A program made the position numbers and the translations under genes. The notes under the pieces were generated by a model. It made no database searches. It was not told where the DNA came from and was given only the letters and a program-made list of their open reading frames with translations. A stretch of DNA of 64,000 nucleotides from Auritidibacter ignavus (GTDB taxonomy: Bacteria; Actinomycetota; Actinomycetes; Actinomycetales; Micrococcaceae): contig NZ_RDQR01000005.1 of NCBI RefSeq assembly GCF_003703835.1, positions 59,754-123,753 on the forward strand, read 5' to 3'. This document shows, piece by piece, positions 8,569-16,953 of this stretch. Within the stretch, counting starts at the first letter, position 1; each line of letters begins with the position of its first letter.

Positions 8569-9481
8569 ATTCTTCCCCGGTGATCCGACGGTAGGCTTCC
8601 AGGTACCGCTGACGAGTTTTCTCCACGATATGCTCAGGCAATGCGGGAGGCCGTTGCCCAGAGGCCGGGTCCCAGCCGGACTCTTCGGAACTGAGCCAGT
8701 CACGGACAAACTGCTTGTCAAAGGAGAGCTGGGGGCGTCCTGGTTCGTAATCTCCGGCGTCCCAGAACCGTGAGGAGTCCGGGGTAAGCACCTCATCACC
8801 TAAGGTGATCAATCCGGTGGAGACATCAATACCGAATTCGACCTTCGTATCGGCCAGGATGATCCCGGCGTTGCGAGCAATCTCCTCGGCCTGACGGTAG
8901 AGCTGCAGGGTCATCTCCTGCAAGCGGGCGGCCCGTAGCAAACCGACGCGTTCACTCAGCTGCTCGAAGGTGATGTTTTCATCGTGCTCGCCCACCGCTG
9001 CCTTGGCGGAAGGGGTGAAAAGAGGTGGGTCTAGACGAGAGCCGTCCACCAGCCCATCGGGTAGTGGGATACCGGTGACGGCACCGGAAGCTTGATATTC
9101 CTTCAGCCCGGAGCCGGTCAGATAGCCTCGGGCAATGCATTCGACCGGTAGCATCTGCAAACGCTTGACGATCATGGCGCGTCCGGCGACTTGCTCCGGG
9201 ACGTCCACAGAGATCACATGATGCGGAATCGGATCCAGGTCTTCGGCTGGCTGGGCGAGCTGCTGGAACCACCACAACGACAGTTGGGTGAGGATTTTGC
9301 CCTTATCGGGGATACCGGGGCTGAGGATGTGGTCGAAGGCCGAAACCCGGTCGGTAGCGACCACCAGCAGGCGGTCTGATTCACCGCTGGGCTGATCGCT
9401 GGGCTCGTAGAGGTTACGGACTTTGCCGGAATAGACGTGGCGCCAGTCAGCAAGTTCAAGGACGTCGTGAGAGGTCATCAT
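8546..9481 (-). CDS. purC: SAICAR synthase (phosphoribosylaminoimidazole-succinocarboxamide synthase)
   Basis: 311 residues. It joins CAIR and aspartate using ATP in step 8 of purine synthesis. Visible motifs are YSGKVRNLYE (residues 16-25), DRVSAFD, IVKRLQMLPVECIARGYLTGSG and the LADTKVEFG / DEVLTPDSSRFW blocks. It is the longer actinobacterial/yeast-like form. Start is one of two adjacent ATGs (9481 or 9478). It lies downstream of purD on the same strand with a 68-bp gap, so an operon is likely. Confidence 0.94.
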   Translation of the reverse strand: MMTSHDVLELADWRHVYSGKVRNLYEPSDQPSGESDRLLVVATDRVSAFDHILSPGIPDKGKILTQLSLWWFQQLAQPAEDLDPIPHHVISVDVPEQVAGRAMIVKRLQMLPVECIARGYLTGSGLKEYQASGAVTGIPLPDGLVDGSRLDPPLFTPSAKAAVGEHDENITFEQLSERVGLLRAARLQEMTLQLYRQAEEIARNAGIILADTKVEFGIDVSTGLITLGDEVLTPDSSRFWDAGDYEPGRPQLSFDKQFVRDWLSSEESGWDPASGQRPPALPEHIVEKTRQRYLEAYRRITGEEFSATPQG

Positions 9482-9549
9482 CTAACTTTCATCGCGGACG
9501 GATTGACGGTTCACGTGGACAACAGTAGCCCGGGCAGGCACTGCGTTAG

Positions 9550-10836
9550 TTAGGGAAGCTGAATCTCGCCAGCCACGGCACGGCGGGCGATATCGGTGCG
9601 GTACTGGCCGTCTTCCAGATGAATTAGCTCCAGGCCCTGATAGGCCCGTTGCCGTGCCTGCGCGAGCGTGTCACCTTGACCGACAACAGCCAACACTCGT
9701 CCACCGGCGGAGAGATACTCACCGCTGTCGTTGGCGGCTGTCCCGGCGTGGAAGACGGCGACCTTCTCCAGAGCCTCAGCATCCGCAATTCCGGTCATCA
9801 CCGCACCGGTGCGAGTGGTTCCCGGGTATCCCGGGGAGGCCAGCACCACTGCAACGGCGGAGGAATCAGTAAACCGCGGAGTCAGCTCCGGACGCTCGGC
9901 CAGTTCCGAGCGTGCCGCGGCGAGTAACAGCTGTCCCAGCGGTGTGGTCAATCGAGACAATACCGGCTGGGTTTCGGGATCACCGAAGCGAGCATTGAAC
10001 TCAATCACCCGGATCCCCCGGGTGGTCACAGCCAGTCCACAGTAGAGCACACCCAAAAACGGGGTGCCACGCTGGTCCATCTCAGCCAGCACCGGCCGGG
10101 CAACCTGGTCCAGCACCTGCTCGGTGAAGTTCTCCGGCAGCCAGTCCAACGGAGTGTAGGCCCCCATTCCCCCGGTATTGGGACCCTGGTCGTCGTCATG
10201 GATGCGTTTGAAGTCTTGAGCCGGACTGAGCGCAACTGCCCCGTCCGGGGTACCGTCGGCGATCACGAATACCGAAACTTCGGGCCCGTCGAGAAATTCT
10301 TCGACCACCACGGTGGAGCCGGAGGCGAAACAGGATTCTGCGTGAGCCAGAGCAGCCGCGAGATCCTCGGTCACCACCACGCCTTTACCAGCGGCCAGCC
10401 CGTCATCCTTGATCACGTAGGGGGCACCGAACTCGACACAGGCGGCCCGGACTTGCTCGGCGGTTTTCGCGTGCACCGAGGCAGCGGTGGGTACTCCGGC
10501 AACGGTCATGACTTGCTTGGCGAAGACCTTGGAGGATTCCAGTTGCGCAGCGGCGGCGCTGGGGCCGAAGACCGGGATGTGCACAGCTCGCAGAGCATCG
10601 GAAACCCCGGCTGCCAGAGGCGCTTCGGGGCCAATGACGACCAGGTCCGAGCCGAGCCGTTGCGCCAGTGCCACGACCTCTTCGGGGTCATTGGCGTCAA
10701 TCTGGTGCACGGGGACCTCGGCCGCAATCCCGGCATTACCGGGAGCAGCATCAACCTGGGTGACGTCGGGGTCTGCCAACAGGGTACGGACCAACGCATG
10801 TTCACGCCCGCCGGGGCCTAGCACAAGAATTTTCAC
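9550..10836 (-). CDS. purD: Phosphoribosylamine-glycine ligase (GARS)
   Basis: 428 residues, an ATP-grasp enzyme that joins glycine to phosphoribosylamine (purine step 2). It begins with KILVLGPGGREHALV and carries YVIKDDGLAAGKGVVV, PNTGGMGAYTP and VIEFNARFGDPETQ. The start is the GTG at 10836; a reading 58 codons longer runs into the divergent small membrane-protein gene and has no family homology. Adjacent to purC on the same strand. Confidence 0.93.
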   Translation of the reverse strand: MKILVLGPGGREHALVRTLLADPDVTQVDAAPGNAGIAAEVPVHQIDANDPEEVVALAQRLGSDLVVIGPEAPLAAGVSDALRAVHIPVFGPSAAAAQLESSKVFAKQVMTVAGVPTAASVHAKTAEQVRAACVEFGAPYVIKDDGLAAGKGVVVTEDLAAALAHAESCFASGSTVVVEEFLDGPEVSVFVIADGTPDGAVALSPAQDFKRIHDDDQGPNTGGMGAYTPLDWLPENFTEQVLDQVARPVLAEMDQRGTPFLGVLYCGLAVTTRGIRVIEFNARFGDPETQPVLSRLTTPLGQLLLAAARSELAERPELTPRFTDSSAVAVVLASPGYPGTTRTGAVMTGIADAEALEKVAVFHAGTAANDSGEYLSAGGRVLAVVGQGDTLAQARQRAYQGLELIHLEDGQYRTDIARRAVAGEIQLP

Positions 10837-10983
10837 AGTTCCCAGGGTAGTCGTTTCCCTCCCCTGCCGTCGCGGTGCAATGACTGCGACGGGCAGACCG
10901 GGAGAAATCCACCGAGAAAAGCCCGCCAGAGTAGCTGCCAAGAATTCGCCCCGCGACGGCAGTATGGCTTTAGACTGGAAGGT

Positions 10984-11313
10984 ATGGCAGATCAGCACGA
11001 TCCCCACCACGAGCCCTCCAATGACCGCTCACGCCGGCCCGGAGACGAGCCCCGATCAAAAAGCTGGGTGCAACACCGCGCCGATTTATTCAACCAGCTC
11101 GCCCCCGGTGAATCGATGTTGCCGGACTGGGCAGCATCCCTGTTCGTGTGGGTCATGGGTGCCCTAGCCGGTTCGATCGTCCCGTGGTTTTTATTCCGGT
11201 TGTTTACTGGCGCCCAACGTGGCGATATGACGCAAGCGACAATCAGCATCGTGTGTGGGCTGATTATTGGCACCGTAGCGCTGATCCTCTTCCGCAAAAG
11301 CAGGGCACGATGA
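10984..11313 (+). CDS. Small two-helix membrane protein, unknown
   Basis: 109 residues: a polar charged N-terminal half, then two membrane helices (FVWVMGALAGSIVPWFLF and ISIVCGLIIGTVALILF) and a basic RKSRAR end. I do not recognise the family. Its stop overlaps the asparaginase ATG (ATGA), so the two are translationally coupled. The first codons are divergent from purD across about 150 bp, which must hold promoters for both. Confidence 0.7.
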   Translation: MADQHDPHHEPSNDRSRRPGDEPRSKSWVQHRADLFNQLAPGESMLPDWAASLFVWVMGALAGSIVPWFLFRLFTGAQRGDMTQATISIVCGLIIGTVALILFRKSRAR

Positions 11314-12368
11314 GTTCCCGGACCTCGAACTACTCAAAACCGTTAGCCGGTACTGCGCTGGGCTCGGATTCCGTGGAGCTGGCCCAGCTGATTCGCAACG
11401 ACTTTATTGAGACCCGATTTATCGGCTCCGCGGTGGTCGTCGATCGCACCGGGGCTATCCAGGCCAAGCTGGGTGATCCGGCGGCATTGATCTACCCGCG
11501 TTCGGCACTGAAACCGTTTCAGGCCTTGGCCAGTCTGCGCCACGGGGCAACGCTGGATACCGAACAGTTAGCCCTGGCAACTGGATCGCATACCGGCACG
11601 GAATACCACCAGCGACTGGCAGCGTCGATGCTGTCCGACTACGAGTTAGACAGTTCCGCACTACAGTGCCCACCGTCGTGGCCGTCTTCCCCGAAAGAAG
11701 TCGCCCGCATGGCAGCCGCTCAAGCACCAGTGCACTTGAATCCGCGACGGATTGCTCACCCGTGTTCGGGAAAGCACGCCGCATTCCTCGCGGCCAGCGT
11801 CGCCGCCGGTGATCCGGTGAAATCCTATTGCGAGCCGGGACATCCGATACAACACGAAGTGGACCGGGTGCTGGAAGAATACTTGCAAACCACCATCGCA
11901 CGGCACGGCGCCGATGGGTGTGGCGCTCCGGCGGCTATCACCTCACTGACGGCCCTGGCCCGTGGGTATTCGCAGTTGGCAGCCTCGGTGCATGACCGGA
12001 CGGCGGAATGGACGGCAGTGATGGTGGCCCGCTCAATGTTGGAGGCCCCTGATGCAGTGCAGTCCCCCACCGGGTTCGACTCGGTGGTGCTCAAAGAACT
12101 CCAGGTGTTGTGTAAGACCGGGTCCGAAGGGGTCGTGGCCATGGCCAGTGGCGACGGCACCGCGGTAGCGGTGAAGATGCTGTCCGGTTCCTCCCGGGCA
12201 GCCCATACCGTCGCGGCCGTGTTGCTAGCCCAGTTCAGCGACCCGCGACCGGATGTCTCCGCACTGACACAGGTGTTAGAGACGGTCTCTCCCCAGATCA
12301 CCTCTGCCGGCCGCCAAGTCGGTCGCACCCGACTCTCCGATGAAGTCCTGAGGGTGATCGGTTCCTGA
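11310..12368 (+). CDS. Asparaginase (thermolabile L-asparaginase family, PF06089-like)
   Basis: 352 residues. It contains the family blocks ALKPFQALASLRHGA, LATGSHTGTEYHQ, HPCSGKHAAFLAA, and KTGSEGV...GDGTAVAVK. Members hydrolyse asparagine to aspartate and ammonia. The ATG at 11310 overlaps the previous stop, and the next gene starts on the last base of this stop codon, giving a tight three-gene operon. The location between purine genes is common among relatives; aspartate is a purC substrate, but a functional link is only inference. Confidence 0.82.
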   Translation: MSSRTSNYSKPLAGTALGSDSVELAQLIRNDFIETRFIGSAVVVDRTGAIQAKLGDPAALIYPRSALKPFQALASLRHGATLDTEQLALATGSHTGTEYHQRLAASMLSDYELDSSALQCPPSWPSSPKEVARMAAAQAPVHLNPRRIAHPCSGKHAAFLAASVAAGDPVKSYCEPGHPIQHEVDRVLEEYLQTTIARHGADGCGAPAAITSLTALARGYSQLAASVHDRTAEWTAVMVARSMLEAPDAVQSPTGFDSVVLKELQVLCKTGSEGVVAMASGDGTAVAVKMLSGSSRAAHTVAAVLLAQFSDPRPDVSALTQVLETVSPQITSAGRQVGRTRLSDEVLRVIGS

Positions 12369-12772
12369 TGGCACGTCGCAAAATTGATCTTCACCAGGGG
12401 CGAGCAGCCGTCGATGAGCTATTTAGCCATGCCGACTACGCCAGCCTCCCCCGTGCGGTACAAGCCACGGCCATCCGGTTCAGCCTCGAGGAGTTGGCCG
12501 ATCGTGCCCCGGGAAAAACCGTAGAGGTCAGAGTCCCGCCGTTTGGGGTCACCCAGTGCATCGACGGCCCCGAGCACACACGGGGCACTCCCCCGAACGT
12601 GATCGAAACCAATCCTGAGACCTGGATGGAGCTCATCACCGGGGAAATCGACTGGGACCAAGCGGTGGCCTCGGGCCGGCTGCAGGCCTCCGGTTCACGA
12701 GCCGACCTCACTGATTGGTTGCCACTATTTCACCCGCCCCGCACGGCGCCACCCTCGGAAGACCGCACCTAG
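12368..12772 (+). CDS. Sterol-carrier-family (SCP2-like) small protein
   Basis: 134 residues resembling the bacterial sterol-carrier family protein found near purF/purM in actinobacteria: GKTVEVRVPPFGVTQCI, RGTPPNVIETNPETWMELI, and RLQASGSRADLTDWLPLF. These proteins have the SCP2 fold and presumably bind a lipid or other hydrophobic ligand; the ligand is unknown. The ATG shares one base with the asparaginase stop (TGATG). In many relatives purF follows here, but it is absent from this locus. Confidence 0.75.
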   Translation: MARRKIDLHQGRAAVDELFSHADYASLPRAVQATAIRFSLEELADRAPGKTVEVRVPPFGVTQCIDGPEHTRGTPPNVIETNPETWMELITGEIDWDQAVASGRLQASGSRADLTDWLPLFHPPRTAPPSEDRT

Positions 12773-12882
12773 TCAGAACTGTTGACCGCCTTGTCCTATC
12801 GCGCTGTGTGCCAACTCGATCCTGACTGTTGCCGGCTACACACGAACCGGCGCAGAGGTTTTTCTCGCTAAACTGGGTCCCG

Positions 12883-13341
12883 ATGTCCTCACCAGTTTCT
12901 CCACAATCCGCGCCGGATCCTGACCAGCCCGACGGATCCCCACAACCCGAGCAGGAAACCGTCGTGTTTCGTCGGGCACCCAAGATCGCCCCATTTCTCG
13001 TCGGCGGAGCGTTGCTGGGAGTCCTGGTTGCTTTGGTGATGGTCGGGATCCAAGGCACCAGCGAGGATTACACGCTGATGGCCACCCTCGGGTTCTTCGC
13101 GGTGCTGTTCGCCGTTCCCGGTGTTGCTCTCGGTGGCCTGTTGTGGCTGGTCTTGGATCGCCAATCGAAAAAACATACCCGCACCTACTATTCGCGTCCT
13201 GTCGATGATCCCCGCCAAGCTGATTATGCGGTCACCGATGACGAGTGGTCGGCATGGCGCTCCCAAACTGCCCGGCGGTTAGCCGACGAACAATTTCAAG
13301 CCCGCAGACAGGCACGCAAAAACCAGAAGAAATCCAGCTGA
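12883..13341 (+). CDS. Conserved two-helix membrane protein, unknown
   Basis: 152 residues from the ATG at 12883. A proline/acidic N-terminus leads to two membrane helices (FLVGGALLGVLVALVMVG and FAVLFAVPGVALGGLLWLVL) and a basic, glutamine-rich cytoplasmic tail containing DDEWSAWRSQTARRL. An upstream in-frame ATG (12829) adds 18 residues without a better ribosome binding site. It lies 26 bp before purM on the same strand. No function can be assigned. Confidence 0.7.
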   Translation: MSSPVSPQSAPDPDQPDGSPQPEQETVVFRRAPKIAPFLVGGALLGVLVALVMVGIQGTSEDYTLMATLGFFAVLFAVPGVALGGLLWLVLDRQSKKHTRTYYSRPVDDPRQADYAVTDDEWSAWRSQTARRLADEQFQARRQARKNQKKSS

Positions 13342-13367
13342 TTAGCTCACCGGGAAGGGAAGAACTC

Positions 13368-14528
13368 GTGACCAGCCCAGATGATCAACACATCACCTAC
13401 GCAGGCGCAGGTGTCGATGTCGAAGCCGGTGATGTTGCCGTGGCCTTGATGAAGGATGCCGTCAAAGCCACCCACGGTGAGCACGTTCTTGGCGGTTTCG
13501 GTGGCTTCGCTGGAATGTGGGATGCCTCGGTGCTGACCAGCTATTCGCGTCCGGTGCTGACCACCTCCACCGACGGGGTCGGCACCAAGGTTGCCATTGC
13601 CCAGGCGCTGGACATCCACGACACCATCGGCCAAGATTTGGTAGGCATGGTCGTTGATGACATTGTGGTGGTCGGGGCCAAGCCACTGTTCATGACCGAC
13701 TACATTGCCACCGGTAAGGTCATCCCAGAGCGTATCGCCGATATTGTCCGGGGCATCGCCACCGGTTGTTCACTGGCCGAAACTGCACTGATCGGTGGTG
13801 AAACCGCAGAGCACCCCGGACTACTCGCGGAGAATGAATATGATGTGGCCGGAGCTGTGACCGGAGTGGTCGAGTCTGACCACATCCTCGGGCCAGAGAA
13901 GGTCACCTCCTCGGATGCCATCATTGCCATGGCCTCCTCGGGTATTCACTCCAACGGCTACTCTTTGGTGCGCCGGATTGTCAGCGCTCAGGGGTGGGAT
14001 TATCACCAGCACCTGCCCGAATTTGGTCGGAGCCTAGGTGAAGAGCTCCTCGAGCCCACCAGAATCTATGCTTCGGTCTGTGCCGGACTGGTCGATCACC
14101 TCAATGGTGAAGCTCACCGCGCCGGAAAGCCAGCACCGTTGCACGGCTTCTCGCATGTCACCGGGGGCGGGCTAGCCGCAAACCTCGCACGTGTGTTACC
14201 TGCTGGGCTGATGGCGATCGTGGACCGCGGAACCTGGTCCATTCCCCCGGTGTTCTCGGTGCTCACCGAGGCCGGCGGTGTGCCCCAGGCCGATGCGGAA
14301 CGGACCCTAAACCTGGGGGTGGGCATGGTAGCCGTGGTTGAGGCGGATCACGTCGAAAAGGCACTGGCATATCTACGCGACCACGAGGTGCCATCCTGGC
14401 AGATCGGTACTGTCGATACGCTCGACCAACAACTCATCGACAACACTGTCGCCGAAGACGTCGTGCAGGGTGCAAAGGGTGTTGACGGTGGCACGGTCGT
14501 GTTGCAGGGTACCTACGCCGTCGCTTAG
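13368..14528 (+). CDS. purM: AIR synthase (phosphoribosylformylglycinamidine cyclo-ligase)
   Basis: 386 residues. It closes FGAM to AIR using ATP in purine step 5. Motifs are ITYAGAGVDVEAGD, TTSTDGVGTKVAIAQ, GQDLVGMVVDDIVVVGAKPLF, IGGETAEHPG and SHVTGGGLAANLARVLP. The start is the GTG at 13368, preceded by a GGGAAGGGA ribosome binding site; a longer in-frame reading would overlap the previous gene. The stop overlaps the convergent sirtuin stop by 4 bp. Confidence 0.93.
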   Translation: MTSPDDQHITYAGAGVDVEAGDVAVALMKDAVKATHGEHVLGGFGGFAGMWDASVLTSYSRPVLTTSTDGVGTKVAIAQALDIHDTIGQDLVGMVVDDIVVVGAKPLFMTDYIATGKVIPERIADIVRGIATGCSLAETALIGGETAEHPGLLAENEYDVAGAVTGVVESDHILGPEKVTSSDAIIAMASSGIHSNGYSLVRRIVSAQGWDYHQHLPEFGRSLGEELLEPTRIYASVCAGLVDHLNGEAHRAGKPAPLHGFSHVTGGGLAANLARVLPAGLMAIVDRGTWSIPPVFSVLTEAGGVPQADAERTLNLGVGMVAVVEADHVEKALAYLRDHEVPSWQIGTVDTLDQQLIDNTVAEDVVQGAKGVDGGTVVLQGTYAVA

Positions 14529-15523
14529 GGGAACTCTTTTTTCACCTGGTCATCCAGCCACTGTAAGGCCTGGGAGGTATCGGCCCGCCACCGGAAGGTC
14601 GCCCGGGCATCGGCTCGGGAGGGGCCGGCGTTGATAACCCCCACCGGTTGGTGGCGGTGGACCATATCGAGCACCATTCGGTAGCCCGACATGACCGCCA
14701 CGGAGGATCCCACCACCAACAGCGCTCCCGAGCCAGCCAACAGCTCGTTGACGCGATGCTTACGCTCAGCCGGAACGGCTTCACCGAAATAGACCACCGA
14801 GGGCTTCAACGCGGTGGAATCGCATCGCAGACAACCAACCATCTGGAACTCGTTGATCCACCGCAACTCTAGGCGTGCGTCGCCATCCGGGTTGATGTCT
14901 TCTGTGCCGGTATCGGCTCGTTGCAGAAAACCTGGATTCGCCTCTTCCAGCCGACGGTCCAAGCTCGCTCGTGATTCCACGGCCCCGCAGTTCAGGCACT
15001 GGATCTCACTCATATCACCGTGCAGAGCAACCACGGTGGAGTAATCATCGCCGAGTTCTTGAGCGGCTCGCTGATGGAGCCCGTCGACGTTCTGAGTCAC
15101 GATGCCGGAAATGATGCCGGCTTGAGCCCATTGGGCCAAGACCTGATGTCCAGGGTTGGGTTGGGCATACTCCAGGTGACGCCACCCCACGAACGATCGA
15201 GCCCAATACCGGTGGCGGGCCACCGGGTCGAATCGGAACTCCTGATAGGTCATCGGGCGGTGGTGGCGCAACGAACCGTTGGGCCCCCGATAGTCGGGGA
15301 TGCCAGAACCGGTCGAAATCCCGGCTCCGGTCAGCACCGCTGGGCGCAAACGGAGGAGTTGCCCGATTCCTGCTGAGGCCACCCGGTCATTTTGCAGCGG
15401 TCGGGAATCGTCGACGACGCGAGCGATGGAACGCAGGGCCGCTTGGTGGGTTGCGTAGGCCGGATGATCAACAGAGATCGCCTCATCAACGTAAGGAACC
15501 GATCGGTCTGATGAAGAGTTCAT
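14525..15523 (-). CDS. Sir2-family NAD-dependent protein deacylase
   Basis: 332 residues. The NAD-binding motifs are GAGISTGSGIPDYRG (residues 66-80) and TQNVDGLH (about 143-150). H168 in ALHGD is the catalytic base. Two Cys pairs (C176/C179 and CLRC near 221) form the zinc ribbon. Sirtuins remove acyl groups from lysine. A start 17 codons upstream (15574) is possible; neither has a good ribosome binding site. DUF3073 lies directly upstream on the same strand. Confidence 0.87.
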   Translation of the reverse strand: MNSSSDRSVPYVDEAISVDHPAYATHQAALRSIARVVDDSRPLQNDRVASAGIGQLLRLRPAVLTGAGISTGSGIPDYRGPNGSLRHHRPMTYQEFRFDPVARHRYWARSFVGWRHLEYAQPNPGHQVLAQWAQAGIISGIVTQNVDGLHQRAAQELGDDYSTVVALHGDMSEIQCLNCGAVESRASLDRRLEEANPGFLQRADTGTEDINPDGDARLELRWINEFQMVGCLRCDSTALKPSVVYFGEAVPAERKHRVNELLAGSGALLVVGSSVAVMSGYRMVLDMVHRHQPVGVINAGPSRADARATFRWRADTSQALQWLDDQVKKEFP

Positions 15524-15577
15524 CGGATCCGATCGGTTATCAAGCGCGCTGGGCGTGGAACACCGACGCCACACAAA

Positions 15578-15802
15578 CTACCGAGGTGACGAGTACCCGT
15601 AGTCATCCTCGTCGTGATCGTCTTCGTCCTCGTAGACGTTGTACTTATCCGCGTAGTCAGCGTATTCGTCGCTAACCGTGGGTTCGTCATGTTTCTTCCC
15701 AGAGAGTTCTCGCTCCAGTGCTGCGAAATCGGTTGCCGGGGAAAAATACTTGATATCCCGAGCCTGACGTGCTGCTTTTGCCTTTTGACGGCCGCGCCCC
15801 AT
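15578..15802 (-). CDS. DUF3073 family protein
   Basis: 74 residues. The basic start MGRGRQKAKAARQARDIKYF followed by FAALERELSG and a very acidic Asp/Glu/Tyr tail is the hallmark of DUF3073, a small actinobacterial family of unknown role often found near purM. GGGGG lies about 10 nt before the ATG. The upstream region to 16066 is non-coding and holds the divergent promoters. Confidence 0.85.
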   Translation of the reverse strand: MGRGRQKAKAARQARDIKYFSPATDFAALERELSGKKHDEPTVSDEYADYADKYNVYEDEDDHDEDDYGYSSPR

Positions 15803-16066
15803 GAGCGTGACCCCCTTCGCGGTCTCTTAGCCCTCCAATGGGCACAACATAAGGCTCATGCTGGTGCCGGAGGTCATGTGTTCAAACTGGTTCGTGCTCA
15901 CCAGTTTAACATGTTTTCAGGTGTTGTGCCGCCACATATCGTGGTGCTCAACCGATAGCGAAGCATTGGCAGTAGACTGTCACATGTGTCAATTACGTCA
16001 CGCTAAACTACTCATCCACCGCTGAGCACTGCCGTCTTCGGTTTTGACGAAAGGACTGGATAACCC
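15803..16066. promoter_or_regulatory. Divergent promoter region, DUF3073 / septum-formation gene
   Basis: 264 bp between divergent genes. It is AT-rich around 15890-16010 and carries a GTCACATGTG palindrome-like element near 15980, which is not a complete CRP box. No RNA gene is recognisable. Confidence 0.4.
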
Positions 16067-16828
16067 ATGACAGAGCCGGTCAACGAGGAACCGTCCCGCC
16101 GGGGTAGCAGAGCAGTGCCGTCCGAGACCAGTTCTGAACGCTCGCCTCGGTCACAGCGTCCCTCGCGTCGTGAGATGCGTCGGCGTCGTCAAAGCCGTCG
16201 CCGATGGATTCTCACCGGCGTGATCGTGCTGGTCATTCTCCTCATCGGTATCGGGGCCAGCTGGTTGATCCGCTCCGGTGTCTTCGACGGAGATGACTCT
16301 CCGGAAGCCTCCGAGGACGTCTCCCGCAACCCCTCCCCTGGCTTGGATGGTGTTGTTGCCACCGAGGTGTGGCCCGAAGACCTGGAGCCCGGAGATTGTT
16401 TGACGGACTTTACCGATACTGAGTCTGTCTCGACGATCGTGGACTGCGACTACGCTCACGACGCACAGCTGGTGGGACGTCAGATTCTGTCCGAAGCGGA
16501 GACCTATCCCGGTGCGGATCAGATGCGCACCCGTGCCGACGAATTCTGCGCGGCTATTGAGCTGACCGGTTCTACCGATGCCAGCGTCGTCACCCGAGTC
16601 TCCAGCCCCTCGGAGGCGTCCTGGAATGAGACCGGTGACCGCCGAATTGACTGCTTCGTCGAAGCTGAAGAATCTGGGACTCTGACAAATTCCTTGATCG
16701 GCCAGCCGGTGTTGGATGTCGCCGAGGATCAGAACCTCTCCGAGCAGCCCTCCCGCGACAGCAACGACGCAGAAACTACCAGCGAAGAAACCAGCGCTGC
16801 CACCCAGGAGGAAACCTCTGAGGGCTAA
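16067..16828 (+). CDS. Membrane-anchored septum-formation-domain protein
   Basis: 253 residues. A basic cytoplasmic start (RRREMRRRRQSRRR) precedes one membrane helix (residues 47-67, ILTGVIVLVILLIGIGASWLI). The extracytoplasmic part carries GDCLTDF, VDCDYAHDAQLVG and paired cysteines as in the Septum_form family, then a Ser/Thr/Glu-rich tail. The family name comes from a proposed septation role; the biochemical activity is unknown. AAGGAC lies 10 nt upstream of the ATG. Single gene with its own terminator. Confidence 0.75.
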   Translation: MTEPVNEEPSRRGSRAVPSETSSERSPRSQRPSRREMRRRRQSRRRWILTGVIVLVILLIGIGASWLIRSGVFDGDDSPEASEDVSRNPSPGLDGVVATEVWPEDLEPGDCLTDFTDTESVSTIVDCDYAHDAQLVGRQILSEAETYPGADQMRTRADEFCAAIELTGSTDASVVTRVSSPSEASWNETGDRRIDCFVEAEESGTLTNSLIGQPVLDVAEDQNLSEQPSRDSNDAETTSEETSAATQEETSEG

Positions 16829-16859
16829 TCTCTGTAGCCTCCTGGGCACCATAGCCTCA

Positions 16860-16913
16860 GCGACGCAAACGGCCAGCTACCCTGCTTGGTACAGGCTAGC
16901 TGGCCGTTGTCGC
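16860..16913 (+). terminator. Terminator of the septum-formation gene
   Basis: Perfect 12-bp stem AACGGCCAGCTA / TAGCTGGCCGTT (16868-16879 and 16897-16908) that extends with a further 5-bp GCGAC/GTCGC clamp. It lies 32 bp after the stop codon. Confidence 0.8.
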
Positions 16914-16951
16914 TGGTCTCTGCGGTGGTTGCTGAGCACGGCAGAGACCAG
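16913..16951 (-). terminator. Terminator of clpB
   Basis: Perfect 11-bp stem CTGGTCTCTGC / GCAGAGACCAG (16913-16923 and 16941-16951) starting 3 bp past the clpB stop. It sits back to back with the terminator of the convergent gene. Confidence 0.75.
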
Positions 16952-16953
16952 GA

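Noticed and set aside
10837..11010. A 58-codon N-terminal extension of purD
   Set aside because: It overlaps the divergent small membrane-protein gene and lacks family similarity; the GTG at 10836 directly precedes the conserved GPGGREHAL block.
10198..11167. Two open frames of more than 200 codons antisense to purD
   Set aside because: Both are shadows of purD; no homology and no translation signals.
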